Of a DNA stretch of 54,057 bases, positions 12,001 through 21,467 are shown piece by piece. The stretch comes from Branchiostoma floridae (lineage: Eukaryota > Chordata > Leptocardii > Amphioxiformes > Branchiostomatidae). Made by a program: the position numbers and the translations under genes. Each line of letters opens with the position of its first letter. Position 1 is the first letter of the stretch. The stretch is from the NCBI RefSeq assembly GCF_000003815.2, contig NC_049989.1:14530983-14585039 (forward strand), read 5' to 3'. A model generated the notes under the pieces. That model made no database searches and was not told where the DNA came from. It worked only from the letters and a program-made list of their open reading frames with translations.

Positions 12001-14623
12001 TAACCAAACCAGGTTCCCAGCTTGGAGTTTTTGGCAAGGGAAGCATGTGAGAAATAAAGTCTAGGCAATACACGAAAAATATCTTTTGTATGAAAGAAAT
12101 TTTCAATTGAATACTCACCTTTTAGTGCTACCATCGGGACTTGCTTGAAGAAGAGCTGCTCTGGGACAGAGGTGAGATTGTTGTTTGCCAAGTTTAGAGT
12201 ATGAAGGGTCGTTCCCAGTGTAGTCTCGGTCGGAAGTGACGTCAGCTGATTGTGAGCCAGCGAGAGTGACGTCAGATTCGCGAGAGACACATTCCACGGA
12301 AACGTCTGCAGTCTGTAAAAGACAATGTAATAAGTATATAACGCTTGTTCACCTTTATCCGTGGGGTAACCTATATCTGTTGTTTTTAAAGACAGGGTAT
12401 TTAGGTATACCAAATCGAAGGACATCGACTGCAAACAGCAACATTTTCAAAATATTTTAAGATAAAGCACAGTCCTTCGATTTGGTATACCTTAGTAGAT
12501 ACCCTGTCTTTACAAATAACGGATATAGGTTACCCCACGAATAAAGGTAAATCGGCGATATATATCAAAAGTGTCTCTGTCGTTCTATAACTGTGTGAAG
12601 CATTTGTGTCTTAGTCTTCCCGCATATCTGTAATCAGCCTAAATTAAGACAGTCTGAACAAATTGTGCTTATATTCATTATGTATCGTTAGTTCCCCTCT
12701 TTAAGGGGTAACCTATATCCGTTGGTTTTAAAAAGATGGTATTTAGTCAATTCGACGGGCTGTGGTTTCAAACAGCAATATTTTGAAAATGCCGGGTCCA
12801 CTGAAATATTGTGGAAATATTTCAATTTCAAACCATGGTTTTTGAAACAACGGATATAGGTTACCCCGCGGATAAAGGTGAACTAGCGTTATTCATCTTT
12901 GAAAGACGAAAGTCAAGGTCAATTTTAGGCCTCCTAGTAACCTTTCCTTGGTACCACAGCTAAACATATGGATTTTGTATCTTTTTACTTGGACATGATG
13001 CGGTCTTGATTTTGTGTGGCAGTTTGCTTTTGATGTTTGAAAAAATAGCAAATGCATGTGAGCGTTTTAATGACAGGTATTATTTTCAACATGGTAACTT
13101 ATCTTAATATTTTATCGCTAGGATGCTCGCGAGCACAGAATACCGTAAATGCATTTAAGTTCGCAGGGATTCAATTTCGCGGTAGGGGGAAAAGGAGTGT
13201 TCGCGGTGGTTTTAAGTTCGCGGTAGCACCATGTATTGTAGTCTCTTACTGCCATGGCAAAAAATTTCGCGGTGGTTTTAAGTTCGCAGTAAATTTGCAC
13301 GCGAAAACCGCCAACATAAAACCACCGCGAACATTTCTACATTTACAGTATTCGCTCCTAGAGCACAACGTACAAATTAGTCTGGGTCAGCCCAGTCACG
13401 TGATGGCCGGGAATCTGAATACTCATAACTCAGAGCAAATCTAGAAATTGTCTCGTACATTTCCTGTGTTTCTGATAACATTGCTTTATTCATAAGTACG
13501 CAAAAGAACGCAACGATGAAAAAACGTTGTGATATACCGTTTCCAGTTGTGAAAATATTGACAGATCAAATGTAATTACCGCCTCCGTACGAACTCGCTG
13601 GAAATCCGACTGTTTTTGGAGCACGCAGACACGCCGTAGAACTTTACGTGTGCCATGGGGCTGCGGATTCGCCCCCCGTACAGCGACGCTCCTGCCCTGT
13701 ACAGCCTGAACGTACGTTTCAGAAATACGTTTCGGACGTGGCCTAAAAAAAACGTACGGACAAATTGCACGTACGGCGGGTTGTGGCCTTAGTATAACGA
13801 AGACTACGTGACTACCTTTATCATCTACCCTGTAGACGTGAAACACATCTATATATTGTGCTATGATCAACTCACCTGTTGTGACTCAAGTCTAAGGTGT
13901 TGAGTTTGTCCATGGGAAGTAGTGAGGCTTCATCCACTACTGATATCTTGTTGTTGGATAGAATCAGTACCTCTACCCATGGTGAGAAGGAGAGGTAGCC
14001 AGAGACAGCCCGCAATTCGTTCCCGTTAAAATTCAGACACGGAGATTTTCCGACTGCGACGTCATTTAGATCTGAACAAAAATCGGGGAATTTTTATGAA
14101 AGAAAGATCTTGACAATAGATCTGTAATGTGGTCGAAGTGGGACCCCAAAGCATTACTATGTCATCATAATGTTCACAGAAACCCCAAACGACTATGATT
14201 TTGCGCAAAAAAGGATTTCACATGTGCTTTGGTAAGGCTCCGGTCACAGACACAACTTAAAAGTCGGTATAATACACTTAAAACAAGGACAGAGACTCGA
14301 TCATAAATTTCACCTGAAAATCGGTTGATATATGATCTCTATAAAAATTGCAATATGAAATGTAACAAGTTAGAACACCTGGCATTTGGGACTCACAGAC
14401 TAGGTCGTTAGATTTTCTGCTAGCCATCGAGAAGTTTCAGCAGAATACGTCACACGTAGCTAGAACAATAGAAATCATATCTAGGAGTCGTATATGAATT
14501 CTTACCTTTTATTCCCATACTACAGTAGATGTCGCAGCTGTGGTTCCCGGTTCCAAGCACAGCAGGCGGCACCAACACTGAATACCACAGGAAAACAAAC
14601 ACAGCTACGAGACGTGCCGCCAT
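6046..14623 (-). CDS. LRR-Ig-FN3-like single-pass receptor with tyrosine-rich cytoplasmic tail, 749 aa
   Basis: Eight exons in minus order: 14623-14506, 14071-13876, 12312-12119, 9969-9865, 9344-9205, 8746-8043, 7438-7204, 6603-6046. They sum to 2250 nt and every phase fits. The start is MAARLVAV, the hydrophobic signal-peptide Met, rather than the in-frame Met 23 codons upstream. Order: signal peptide about 1-26; Cys-containing cap; about four LRRs ([36 protein letters not shown]); LRRCT from [10 protein letters not shown] with later Cys in SSLC and APPSC; Ig domain about 262-350 (VVLRCVS, SEWFHP, GIYACAL); Pro/Thr/Ser linker; FN3-like domain ([15 protein letters not shown]); TM about 526-546; basic stop-transfer [10 protein letters not shown]; 185-residue tail. 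This layout matches vertebrate LRIT/LRFN-type neuronal adhesion proteins, but the LRR number is small and orthology is not proven. Ligand unknown. Confidence 0.88.
6818..7060. repeat. Imperfect tandem duplication (about 130 bp units) in receptor intron
   Basis: The unit at 6818-6930 and the unit at 6947-7060 share AACATTCAAACATG, the GTAACGAGC/GCAACGAGC block, CTTCCAATTCT and CGAGTATCCTA. No coding potential is visible. Confidence 0.7.
8916..9058. repeat. (CA)n microsatellite, about 140 bp
   Basis: Nearly pure CA dinucleotides with scattered CG variants, in the intron between the second LRRCT exon and the Ig exon. Open frames of alternating Cys-Val or His-Thr here are artefacts. Confidence 0.97.
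10290..10720 (+). pseudogene. Non-LTR retrotransposon 3' remnant (end of reverse-transcriptase ORF)
   Basis: The plus strand reads [17 protein letters not shown] and then IIECSL followed by a stop. This is the Cys-rich R-C-x2-C ... E-x-HF ... EC motif found downstream of the RT domain in several LINE families. A second frame picks up at about 10442 with [20 protein letters not shown] and runs to TAG at 10568-10570. An AT-rich tail follows, with AATAAAGATCATCATTC at about 10697. The stop and frame change show it is dead. It lies antisense in the receptor intron. Confidence 0.75.
10733..11806. mobile_element. TTAA-flanked inverted-repeat transposon, about 1.07 kb, non-coding
   Basis: TTAA at 10733-10736 is followed by GGCCTGTGACA, and TGTCACAGGCC at 11792-11802 is followed by TTAA at 11803-11806. 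TTAA target duplication is the hallmark of piggyBac-type transposition, although classical piggyBac ends start with CC. No transposase frame is present, so it would be non-autonomous. Confidence 0.7.
12346..12552. mobile_element. Foldback MITE, copy 1 of a tandem pair
   Basis: Left end GTTCACCTTTATCCGTGGGG then TAACCTATATCTGTTG; the right end is its reverse complement (GGATATAGGTTACCCCACGA). The inner arms (AGACAGGGTATTTAGGTATA and its complement) leave a short loop. It lies 34 bp upstream of a receptor exon acceptor (minus strand). Confidence 0.8.
12691..12883. mobile_element. Foldback MITE, copy 2 of the same family
   Basis: Shares GGGGTAACCTATATCCGTTG and the right end GGATATAGGTTACCCCGCGG then ATAAAGGTGAAC with the copy at 12346. 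Left arm partly lost. Confidence 0.75.
13141..13350. mobile_element. TACTGTAAATGC-family MITE, copy 1 (210 bp)
   Basis: Ends TACCGTAAATGC and ACATTTACAGTA. The interior consists of repeated TTCGCGGTGGTTTTAAG and TTCGCGGTA blocks in both orientations. Three relatives lie in rabaptin introns (22897, 26143, 27431). Confidence 0.85.
13560..13800. repeat. CG-rich segment with repeated CGTACG motifs
   Basis: Intronic stretch with several CGTACG/ACGTAC palindromes (GTACGGACAAATTGCACGTA among them). It resembles a diverged foldback element but I could not define its ends. Confidence 0.35.
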
Positions 14624-15135
14624 GACACCTCGAAAACTAGCACTCTTACAGAAACAAAACTGATTTTCTGACACTTGGTTCAATATCCACAAAGGCTTGA
14701 ATAAACGAGGCTAACACATACACCACAGACGACAGAGGCGTATTCGGAGTCTAGACAAAAGTGAGGGGTTTTCTTGAATGAAATCCTGTAGCCTACGTCT
14801 ATCATGTTTTAATGCATAACGAATTGTCGTATCTACCCACGTAAGTTATTCTGTATTAATCTTTTGTTTCTTGGTACCTTGCGTCACTGCGGATGTCAAA
14901 ACTCACAAATTAGGCTGGCAGCGACGTGATGTCACGTAGGGGGGGATCTTTTTGATATGTTGTTACTTTTAAGCACTGGCCCTGGTGCTGAATTCCCTCT
15001 TGTTATTACTCCATAGAAAGAAGCATTTCTACCTGTACTATTCGTTTAGTAACGTTCTAAACGGCCTATTTTCAAATTAAAAACAATACAAACATTTAGC
15101 ATCTGTGCAATTGTCAGCAGTATCGTGTCTTTATA

Positions 15136-15208
15136 TAGCCTGGTATCCAGCAATTGCGAAGAGGAGAGAAGAGACTCGGGAGCTATATTACAGCTGGATA
15201 CCAGGCTA
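15136..15208. mobile_element. 73-bp foldback
   Basis: TAGCCTGGTATCCAGC at the left and GCTGGATACCAGGCTA at the right form a 16-bp perfect terminal inverted repeat around a purine-rich centre. Confidence 0.7.
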
Positions 15209-15391
15209 GTCTTTATATTCTTTATCCCTTATTGTCGTTAGAACTTAGGTAGAGAATAACATCCTTATTCTACCTGTTGGTTTGCAGCATACAGGTCTGT
15301 TGCCAAGAAGGATGCCATGATTAATGATCAATGCAAAGAGCACTGATTGATTCAAACAGTTTCTTTGGAATATGTATTAATTGCTTTGTCG

Positions 15392-15643
15392 CTAGGTAAC
15401 ATTCAAACAGATAACTTTCTTTATCCTTCTCTCATTTGCCTTCATCAAAAGTACGTCAACATTACCCCATAAAGGGCAAAGCATGGGAGGGGGAGGAAAT
15501 GCGCCAGCCAACGGCGGACAGTCCGCCAGTTTGGCTGAGAAAGACTCACACGTAGGAGCCCTAACTACCGAAACTAGCATGGCGTTCCATTGGGGGATGG
15601 TGCGCGGAAAAATACTTTGCAGGTGCCTGTTCACTTTCTTCAC
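15392..15643 (-). pseudogene. LINE reverse-transcriptase C-terminal fragment
   Basis: An 83-codon minus frame carries SIFPRTIPQWNAM, then SVVRAPTCESFSAKLAD. This is the conserved FFPRTI..WN.LP..VV.A.S...F...L signature at the end of many non-LTR retrotransposon polymerases. The rest of the element is absent. Confidence 0.7.
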
Positions 15644-16019
15644 TTAATAATTGTGGAAGAGCAGAAAGACATTGTGCTGGTAAAAAATGAAAGAAAATTT
15701 TTAGTCACTGCTGACAGTCACACAGTTTTAAAATAATGATTTTTGTCACATTTCTCATCAGCACCTATTAGTAACCTGATAGCATGTACATGTACATATA
15801 CCAAAAGCCAAGAATTCTACCCATATCGGTTTGTGACTCAGGTTGTTGCTGTAGTAATTGGTCTGCATACTTTTAATGCCACAGAGCACGTTCTCAGGCC
15901 TGTGTTGATTCCAACCACAATCCTGGGACTGTTTTCAGATAACGGTTTATGGGAGTTTGAGTGTGTTCAGATCTACAATTAGCCTCGGTATGTGGGTAGG
16001 TCTTGATGAGACCTGAAAA

Positions 16020-16945
16020 CGATTAGATTTTGTGCCCCCGAGCGGCCTGTTGCCTACTGCAGCGGAACCTCCAGGTTTGATATCTCGAGTTCTGGACATG
16101 CTCGGGCTATGATTTTTTTAGTGGTAGACAGCTCTTGATGCCGAGAGTAAGTGGTATACGTTTGGGTCCCAAGCCGGCTTGTTTTGGAAGGTTTAGTGTC
16201 AGAATTTGAAAGGGAATAACTCAAGAAGGAGTTGACCGATCGTTATGATTTTTGGTAGATGTAGATAGCTTGAGTGATGGTTCATATAACTACAGATTAT
16301 TTATGCAAATTGGGATCTAATCTGCATAAATAATGAGGAAATCGTCTACATGCTCTGTTCTATTATAGGACCATTGCAACATGTGTAACTGAGAAAGAGA
16401 ATATTGGTAGATATATATTATGCAAAATAAAGACCTAATTTGCATAATTAATGAGAAAATTCTATAATGTAGTTATAGTAATGGTAAATGACGGTAACTT
16501 CATACTTGTAGCATTTGGAAGTTATGTACAGGTGAACATCGTTGAACATCTATTATGCAAATGAGGTCATCATTTGCATAAATTATCAGAAAATGCAATT
16601 AAAGCCTTCTTTCTTAATATAGACTGTGCACGTCTGTTGTTTGGTGAAGGAGATGATCAATGAATATAATTTATGCAAATGTGGCCCTTATTTGCATAAT
16701 TAATGGTAAACAGAATTAATACAGCAGTTGTAAAGGGTAGAATCATTTGGCGAAGGTATGGGGTCGTGTTACTCTAGTTTGATATTGTTATGATGCTACT
16801 ATTGCATGTATTATTGCATAGTCTTTGTTGTGCCATGTATGTTTTTATGTGCCAGAGGGCAGCCTTCAAAGGTGCATTTGCACCTGTTTTGCCCTCCCCT
16901 TCACTCTGTGAAAAACCCATATAAAGAAATAAAGACACTTACAAA
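16020..16945. repeat. Dispersed repeat with four units containing paired octamer (ATGCAAAT) motifs
   Basis: Units about 120 bp apart each carry a direct and an inverted ATGCAAAT-like site separated by 9-14 bp. Perfect matches are at 16303, 16555 and 16673 (direct) and at 16438, 16572 and 16690 (inverted). The right end has an AAATAAAGACACTTACAAAG tail. No reading frame. It could be an unclassified transposon or satellite-like insert. Confidence 0.6.
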
Positions 16946-17084
16946 GACGAAGTTTAACACCAAATGTGTGTTTACTGTTGTGTTGCAGTACAATATCGCT
17001 ATGAGTTACTATATACAAAATAACCATTAATGATCAGATTTATGTTGATAGGAGTAACATTACAAATACTATAATAAGTTGTCC

Positions 17085-20000
17085 TTACGCCAAACCATGG
17101 CTCTTTTTGTTCTTCCTATAACACTCTAGGCTACAGAGAGGAACACCAGTCTTAGAACAGGAATATCTCTTCTGCTTGGTACAACCAGGCACTCCGCACT
17201 TCTGCTGAGGTTTGGGAGGTGGGGGCACGACCTGTTGGGTCAAAGGGTAGGTCACACCCGGTGGAAAAGATAGTGTCACTCTATCATGGCTGTTGATATA
17301 AGTCACAATGGGAATATGACCTTTACTGCGAACAGTCTTAGCCTTCTGTTGCTTCTGTTTTGTTGCCTCTCTCTTCAGTAGTCTCTCTACTGTCTTTTTC
17401 TTGCTTTCTTCATTCTTCTTGGCTGCCTGCATTCTTCGCTTCTGGGCTCGCTGTCTCCTTTTCTGAATCATCTCTTCTGTTTCTTCCTTAGGTTTGTATC
17501 CAGACGGGAGCTCCAGGAGATGCTGAGTGGCTTCAGGAGTCCCGTACCTCAAGGCTCTGAAAGGGGTTACAAAATTACACATTTAGTAGCTGCTTTACAT
17601 TCAGTCCAACTGATGTTTTGTGAGCTACTTATGCATGGCAGGCAGCGTTTCTTCTTTCATCGTATTTGTAGGTATGACAAGACTACTGAATTTCTCATAA
17701 ACAACAATAAAAAAATCAAATAGCATATTTTTCTTTCTCTGAATAAAATTTGCTGGCCACATCATGCAAATATTAAAAGTAGCACAAATGAACACAAATC
17801 GCATACTAGCATTTCACTGTTATGCATTTTGTACCATCTATGTGTAAAACGGATAGATTGACTAGGACTTGAATGATGTAATCTGTACCTTACATTTTGT
17901 TTCACCCTTACATACCTCTTCATACTTTTATTATCAGGAAATGACGTTTATAGTCATCTTTACCTAACGTAAGTTTATAGACGTTTATAGACATCTTTAC
18001 CCACTGTAAGTTCAATTCAAAGTGACTGTTTTTGCCATTTCTGTTCAATCTTAAATGATTGTTATTGTGCTCTCTGAAAGAAGACACGCAATTCATCCTT
18101 TGGCTGCCAGGTATCCTCATTTTTCAAATAAACCAATCATCATCATCATTCCCTCAGGCCCAGGGTTTTAGCTAGCACCTGTCCTTCCGTCCTTTGATGG
18201 AATTTTGCAGCTGGGGATGGAAAAAAATTTTGCCCATTCCGTCCTCTGTGAGCAAAATTTAACCCTCAAAATGGAGGAAATAGCGTTTCAGAGGGTCTAG
18301 ATTTCAAAACATTCCATGGGAGCATGCCCCCGGACCCCCTAGGAACACTGCACCAAAGCCATTCAAAATAGAGGGGACGGAAAATGATTTCAGGCTGTCT
18401 ACAACACTGCTCAGACCTCAATGAAAAGTGATGCGCAAGCCTGTCATCAATAATAAATGAAGATTCTCACTCTAAAAAGGATGGGTATTGTTGTACCTTT
18501 GTCTGGCTGTAAGCAGGGCGGGGTCCCTCATCTTCTTGAGTTCTCCATTGTCGTCCAGCTCTCCTTTCTCCAGAGCTTCCAGCCACTCCTCCTCCTCCTT
18601 CTCATCTGCCTCCTTCTGGGTGATGCTGGGCTGGACCTCCTCAGGAGGCTGGTTACTGTCTTCATCTGTCAATCAATCAATCAATCAACCAATCAACCAA
18701 CCAATCAAAATCAATCAACCAACCAATCAAAAATCAATCAATCAATTGATTCAGTGATCAACAAACCAATTGATCAATTAATCACAAACAAGGGCGATAC
18801 AGCCTTAAAACAATGGCATACATCTATGAAGATTCATAAAACTTTAAAGTTTAAAGCTTTTTTCAGGATCTATTTTCCTAAGTACTACATTTACTAGTAT
18901 ATTTGTACAGTAACAATTATGCCAGGGATGTCTCCAGGACCTGTGTCTGCATCCTAGGGTGGAAATTTGCTTGTTGGGATAGAGAAAAAAATTCCCCATT
19001 CGTCCAAAATATCTGAACTTCATGACATCAAATTGAAAAAAAAGTACAATGAGCTGCATATAACAATGAATGGGAAAGCTGGAAACAGCCCTGTACTCAA
19101 ACTGTATTGAACAACTATATTTTGCAAATTAAATTGACAAACTACTTTCTCCCTTCCCCAAAAGCAATCCAACTGAATCACTTCAATAGTTGAAGATACT
19201 GCTGTCATAGGATCTGCTCAAAAACATGTGTTGAATAAAAAAACCTTTAAAAAGTATAAAAAGGGACAATATATTGTCAATGTTATACAGACCTTCCCAC
19301 TGCTTAGATGCCTCTCCCTTGCTGCTGTCCTCAGGTGTAGCAATCTTGGGGATGTTCTTGGTGCCAAGTGTCATTCCACCTACAAGGTACAAACTTGTCA
19401 GGAGGGTGTATAGGCTGGTTCAGAGTTTGAACTGTGCATGTGACAGGTCAAAGATGAAGGCCCTTCACCAGTTGTCAATCTCAATCTAGACCATGCGTAA
19501 ATATTTACATGTCCAGAGATGTTTTGTCTGTCTCAGGGTCTTCAACTTTGACATATAACCCGACTTATGAAGATTCTGTAGCCAATTTACTACATGCTGA
19601 AAGGTTTGATCTGTTCACACTGGGAAGGCCTACATGTAGCCTGGGTACTATCTGGGTAGTTTAAGTTCGCTCTTATGTTCACTTCTGCTACCTAATTGGA
19701 GAACTGCATATTCATACCTTTTGGTGGTGATGTCAGTTAATGAGTGAATTAAGAAATGGGTTCTACAGCACTTGTTCGATGACAACATGCCCTCTCGCAA
19801 GTGGACGGAGAGCGTTTCGGGTGTTGGAATGCCTGTTTGAGTGAGCGCTTGAGCCCATTCCTTAATTCGCTGATGTGTAGGGACCAAGCAGTGCCCTTGT
19901 CCAAAATTTGAAAGATTCCAGATATTAGAGATGTCAAAATTCCTAGACAGAACAGCAGAGTATATGAATGTATAATAAACATCAGAGCAATCTACTATCC

Positions 20001-21035
20001 TGATGGTACCCAGGCCGAGGAAGAACCCCTTAACTATTGAAAACTGTGGTGGGTTCTTAATGGTGTGGTGTGGCTCTCCATTCAATCACCAATCTGAGAG
20101 AACTCCCTAATGTAAGCTGCATACTCATTTCTGCCTGAGTGGAGTGAAAAAAAAAGTTGTATAAAGAGGCTTTCCCTAGGGTAGAACATTGGTGGCATGA
20201 CTGGATTAGAACCCAGGACCTCTGGGCCAAAAATCTGGACCACATGAACCTACTACGTACCACACAGGTAAAAACTTACGGTTACAAATACCACAGAAAT
20301 ACCGTTCTAGACTGTACGTTGATGAAAAGATGTGAAAAAACCCAACACAGGGTTGGACAAGTTTTCTAAAATTGACTTGTCCTATCGGGCAAGTACTTAA
20401 AAAATTTACTTGCCCGAACCAACTTTTCACTTGCCCGAAATCTAAATGACATTTTTCTATGTATATTCATGGCCTTCAATGTAATTTTTGTTCTTGGCTC
20501 TATTTTCTGTGTTAATCAATGCTTGATGTCATGACTTTGAAAAGTAGCAAGTACATCAAAATCTCACTCAATGGGGAAAAGCTAACTTGTCCGATCGGGC
20601 AAGTAGGGAAGGACATGCACTTGCCTGATTGGCATTTTCACTTGCCCGGGACTATAGGGCTAGTGGACTTGTTTATCCCTGCAACAACTGTACTGACCTA
20701 TCTTGATTTTTAACTTGAGCTGAGGTTGTCCTGTGGAGTCACTAGTACAGGTCTCAGACGACAGCTCGGCTGTGTATTCCTTCTTCTTGTGCTTCTTATG
20801 TTTCTTCTTATGCTTCTTCCTGTGGCCACCGTCATCAACCGGAGACTCTGCTAAAATATGTACCAAAATTGTAAGTAATATTCTTTCTGACAACATGAGT
20901 AGAGCCCCCCTCCCCACGCCCAAAATTTAGTTACAAGACTTATAACACAAACTTCTATTCACAGGAGAATATAAAGCGGTTTTTGGTACCTCTTTTGACT
21001 TCATCTTCTATAGCAACGTCTTTTCGTTTCCCCAT
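17085..21035 (-). CDS. INO80B: INO80 chromatin-remodelling complex subunit B (PAPA-1 + HIT zinc finger), 308 aa
   Basis: Five exons, minus order: 21035-20990, 20850-20698, 19379-19293, 18665-18497, 17556-17085, total 927 nt, phases consistent. The start MGKRKDVAIEDEVKR is the only Met before the first donor. Order: short acidic/basic N-terminus; Lys/His-rich stretch HRKKHKKKHKKHKKK (about 23-38); acidic linker EADEKEEEEWLEALEKGEL; PAPA-1 domain with MRDPALLTARQRALRYG, LPSGYKP and a long basic helix (IQKRRQRAQKRRMQAAKK); C-terminal HIT zinc finger CGVPGC...YSC...PLCSLEC. Known role: nuclear subunit of the INO80 ATP-dependent nucleosome remodeller. The human protein is 356 aa, so length is near normal. 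It is transcribed divergently from the rabaptin gene. Family assignment is firm. Confidence 0.95.
18165..18375 (+). repeat. Dispersed repeat (family also at 28490-28810, opposite strand)
   Basis: Blocks TCCGTCCTTTGATGGAATTT, GCAGCTGGGGATGGAAAAAA and CCCCCGGACCCCCTAGGA recur in reverse complement near 28.5-28.8 kb. In INO80B intron 4. Confidence 0.6.
18669..18745. repeat. (CAAT)n microsatellite next to INO80B exon 4 acceptor
   Basis: CAAT/CAAC tetramers start 3 bp from the exon. On the minus strand the acceptor reads (TTGA)n then CAG, so the repeat stands where a pyrimidine tract is expected. Confidence 0.85.
18930..19020 (+). repeat. Short dispersed repeat (second copy at 37309-37410)
   Basis: GCCAGGGATGTCTCCAGGACC, followed by the AAATTTGCTTGTTGGGA and AAAAAATTCCCC blocks, is matched by ACCAGGGTTGTCTCCAGGAC at 37.3 kb. 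Confidence 0.55.
19638..20015. mobile_element. AGCCTGGGTACC-family MITE, copy A
   Basis: Ends AGCCTGGGTACTATCTGG and CCTGATGGTACCCAGGC. Shares internal blocks (CAAAATTTG, GATTCCAGA, TGTCAGTTAATGA) with copies at 40047, 45686 and 53567. In INO80B intron 2. Confidence 0.8.
20348..20682. mobile_element. CAGGGTTGGACAAGT-family element, copy 1
   Basis: Left end CAGGGTTGGACAAGTTTTCT; right end degraded (ACTTGTTTATCCCTG). The interior has several copies of ACTTGCCCGA in both orientations. It ends 15 bp past the INO80B exon 2 donor. The second copy is at 25430. Confidence 0.75.
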
Positions 21036-21467
21036 CGGAAAAATGAAACGTTTTTTCACTCAAAAAGAGGAATTTTATAGTCTTCTACTTGGTCTTCTAT
21101 CTTCTGTTTTCTTCCGCTGCTAGCATCAATTTTGGATCGGACTATACCATAATTGCTTGGGGACATTTGACACAGATAAACCAACAGATACTGACAAAAC
21201 TAAAACAAATAGAAATAAAAATTGTACAAAAGATCTTTTATTATTATCTAAATTATAAAGTGTACCAGGTAACCTTACTATTGGAAGTTTTTGAGAAGTT
21301 GTACTTTTTTTAGAAAGCGTAATGAATTTGATCTTACCTAGTTATTAGAGTGGTATACTCCGACTATTACAACATGCGCAGTAGTGACAACCAGTATGGC
21401 CGACAAAGACGGAATCGAATCGATATTTCTCTGAACAAAGATCGAAAACGGGCAAAAATCAGACAAC
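21036..21467. promoter_or_regulatory. Divergent (head-to-head) promoter region of INO80B and rabaptin
   Basis: The two start codons point away from each other with 432 bp between them. No TATA box stands at a suitable place. CTTCCGCTGC (about 21110, an Ets-like GGAA core on the other strand) and AGTATGGCCGAC (about 21391, YY1-like ATGGC core) are candidate elements. Transcription starts cannot be set from sequence alone. Confidence 0.6.

Larger units (their letters stand above)
14624..17084. other. Intergenic region between receptor gene and INO80B
   Basis: About 2.4 kb. It should contain the receptor promoter (just right of 14623, minus strand; no clear TATA box seen) and the INO80B 3' UTR (left of 17085). 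It also contains a 73-bp foldback, a LINE remnant and the octamer-bearing repeat, listed separately. No gene recognised. Confidence 0.6.

Noticed and set aside
13052-13444. 130-codon plus frame with FKFAV repeats
   Set aside because: It is read through the TACTGTAAATGC MITE; the repeats are the element's internal blocks.
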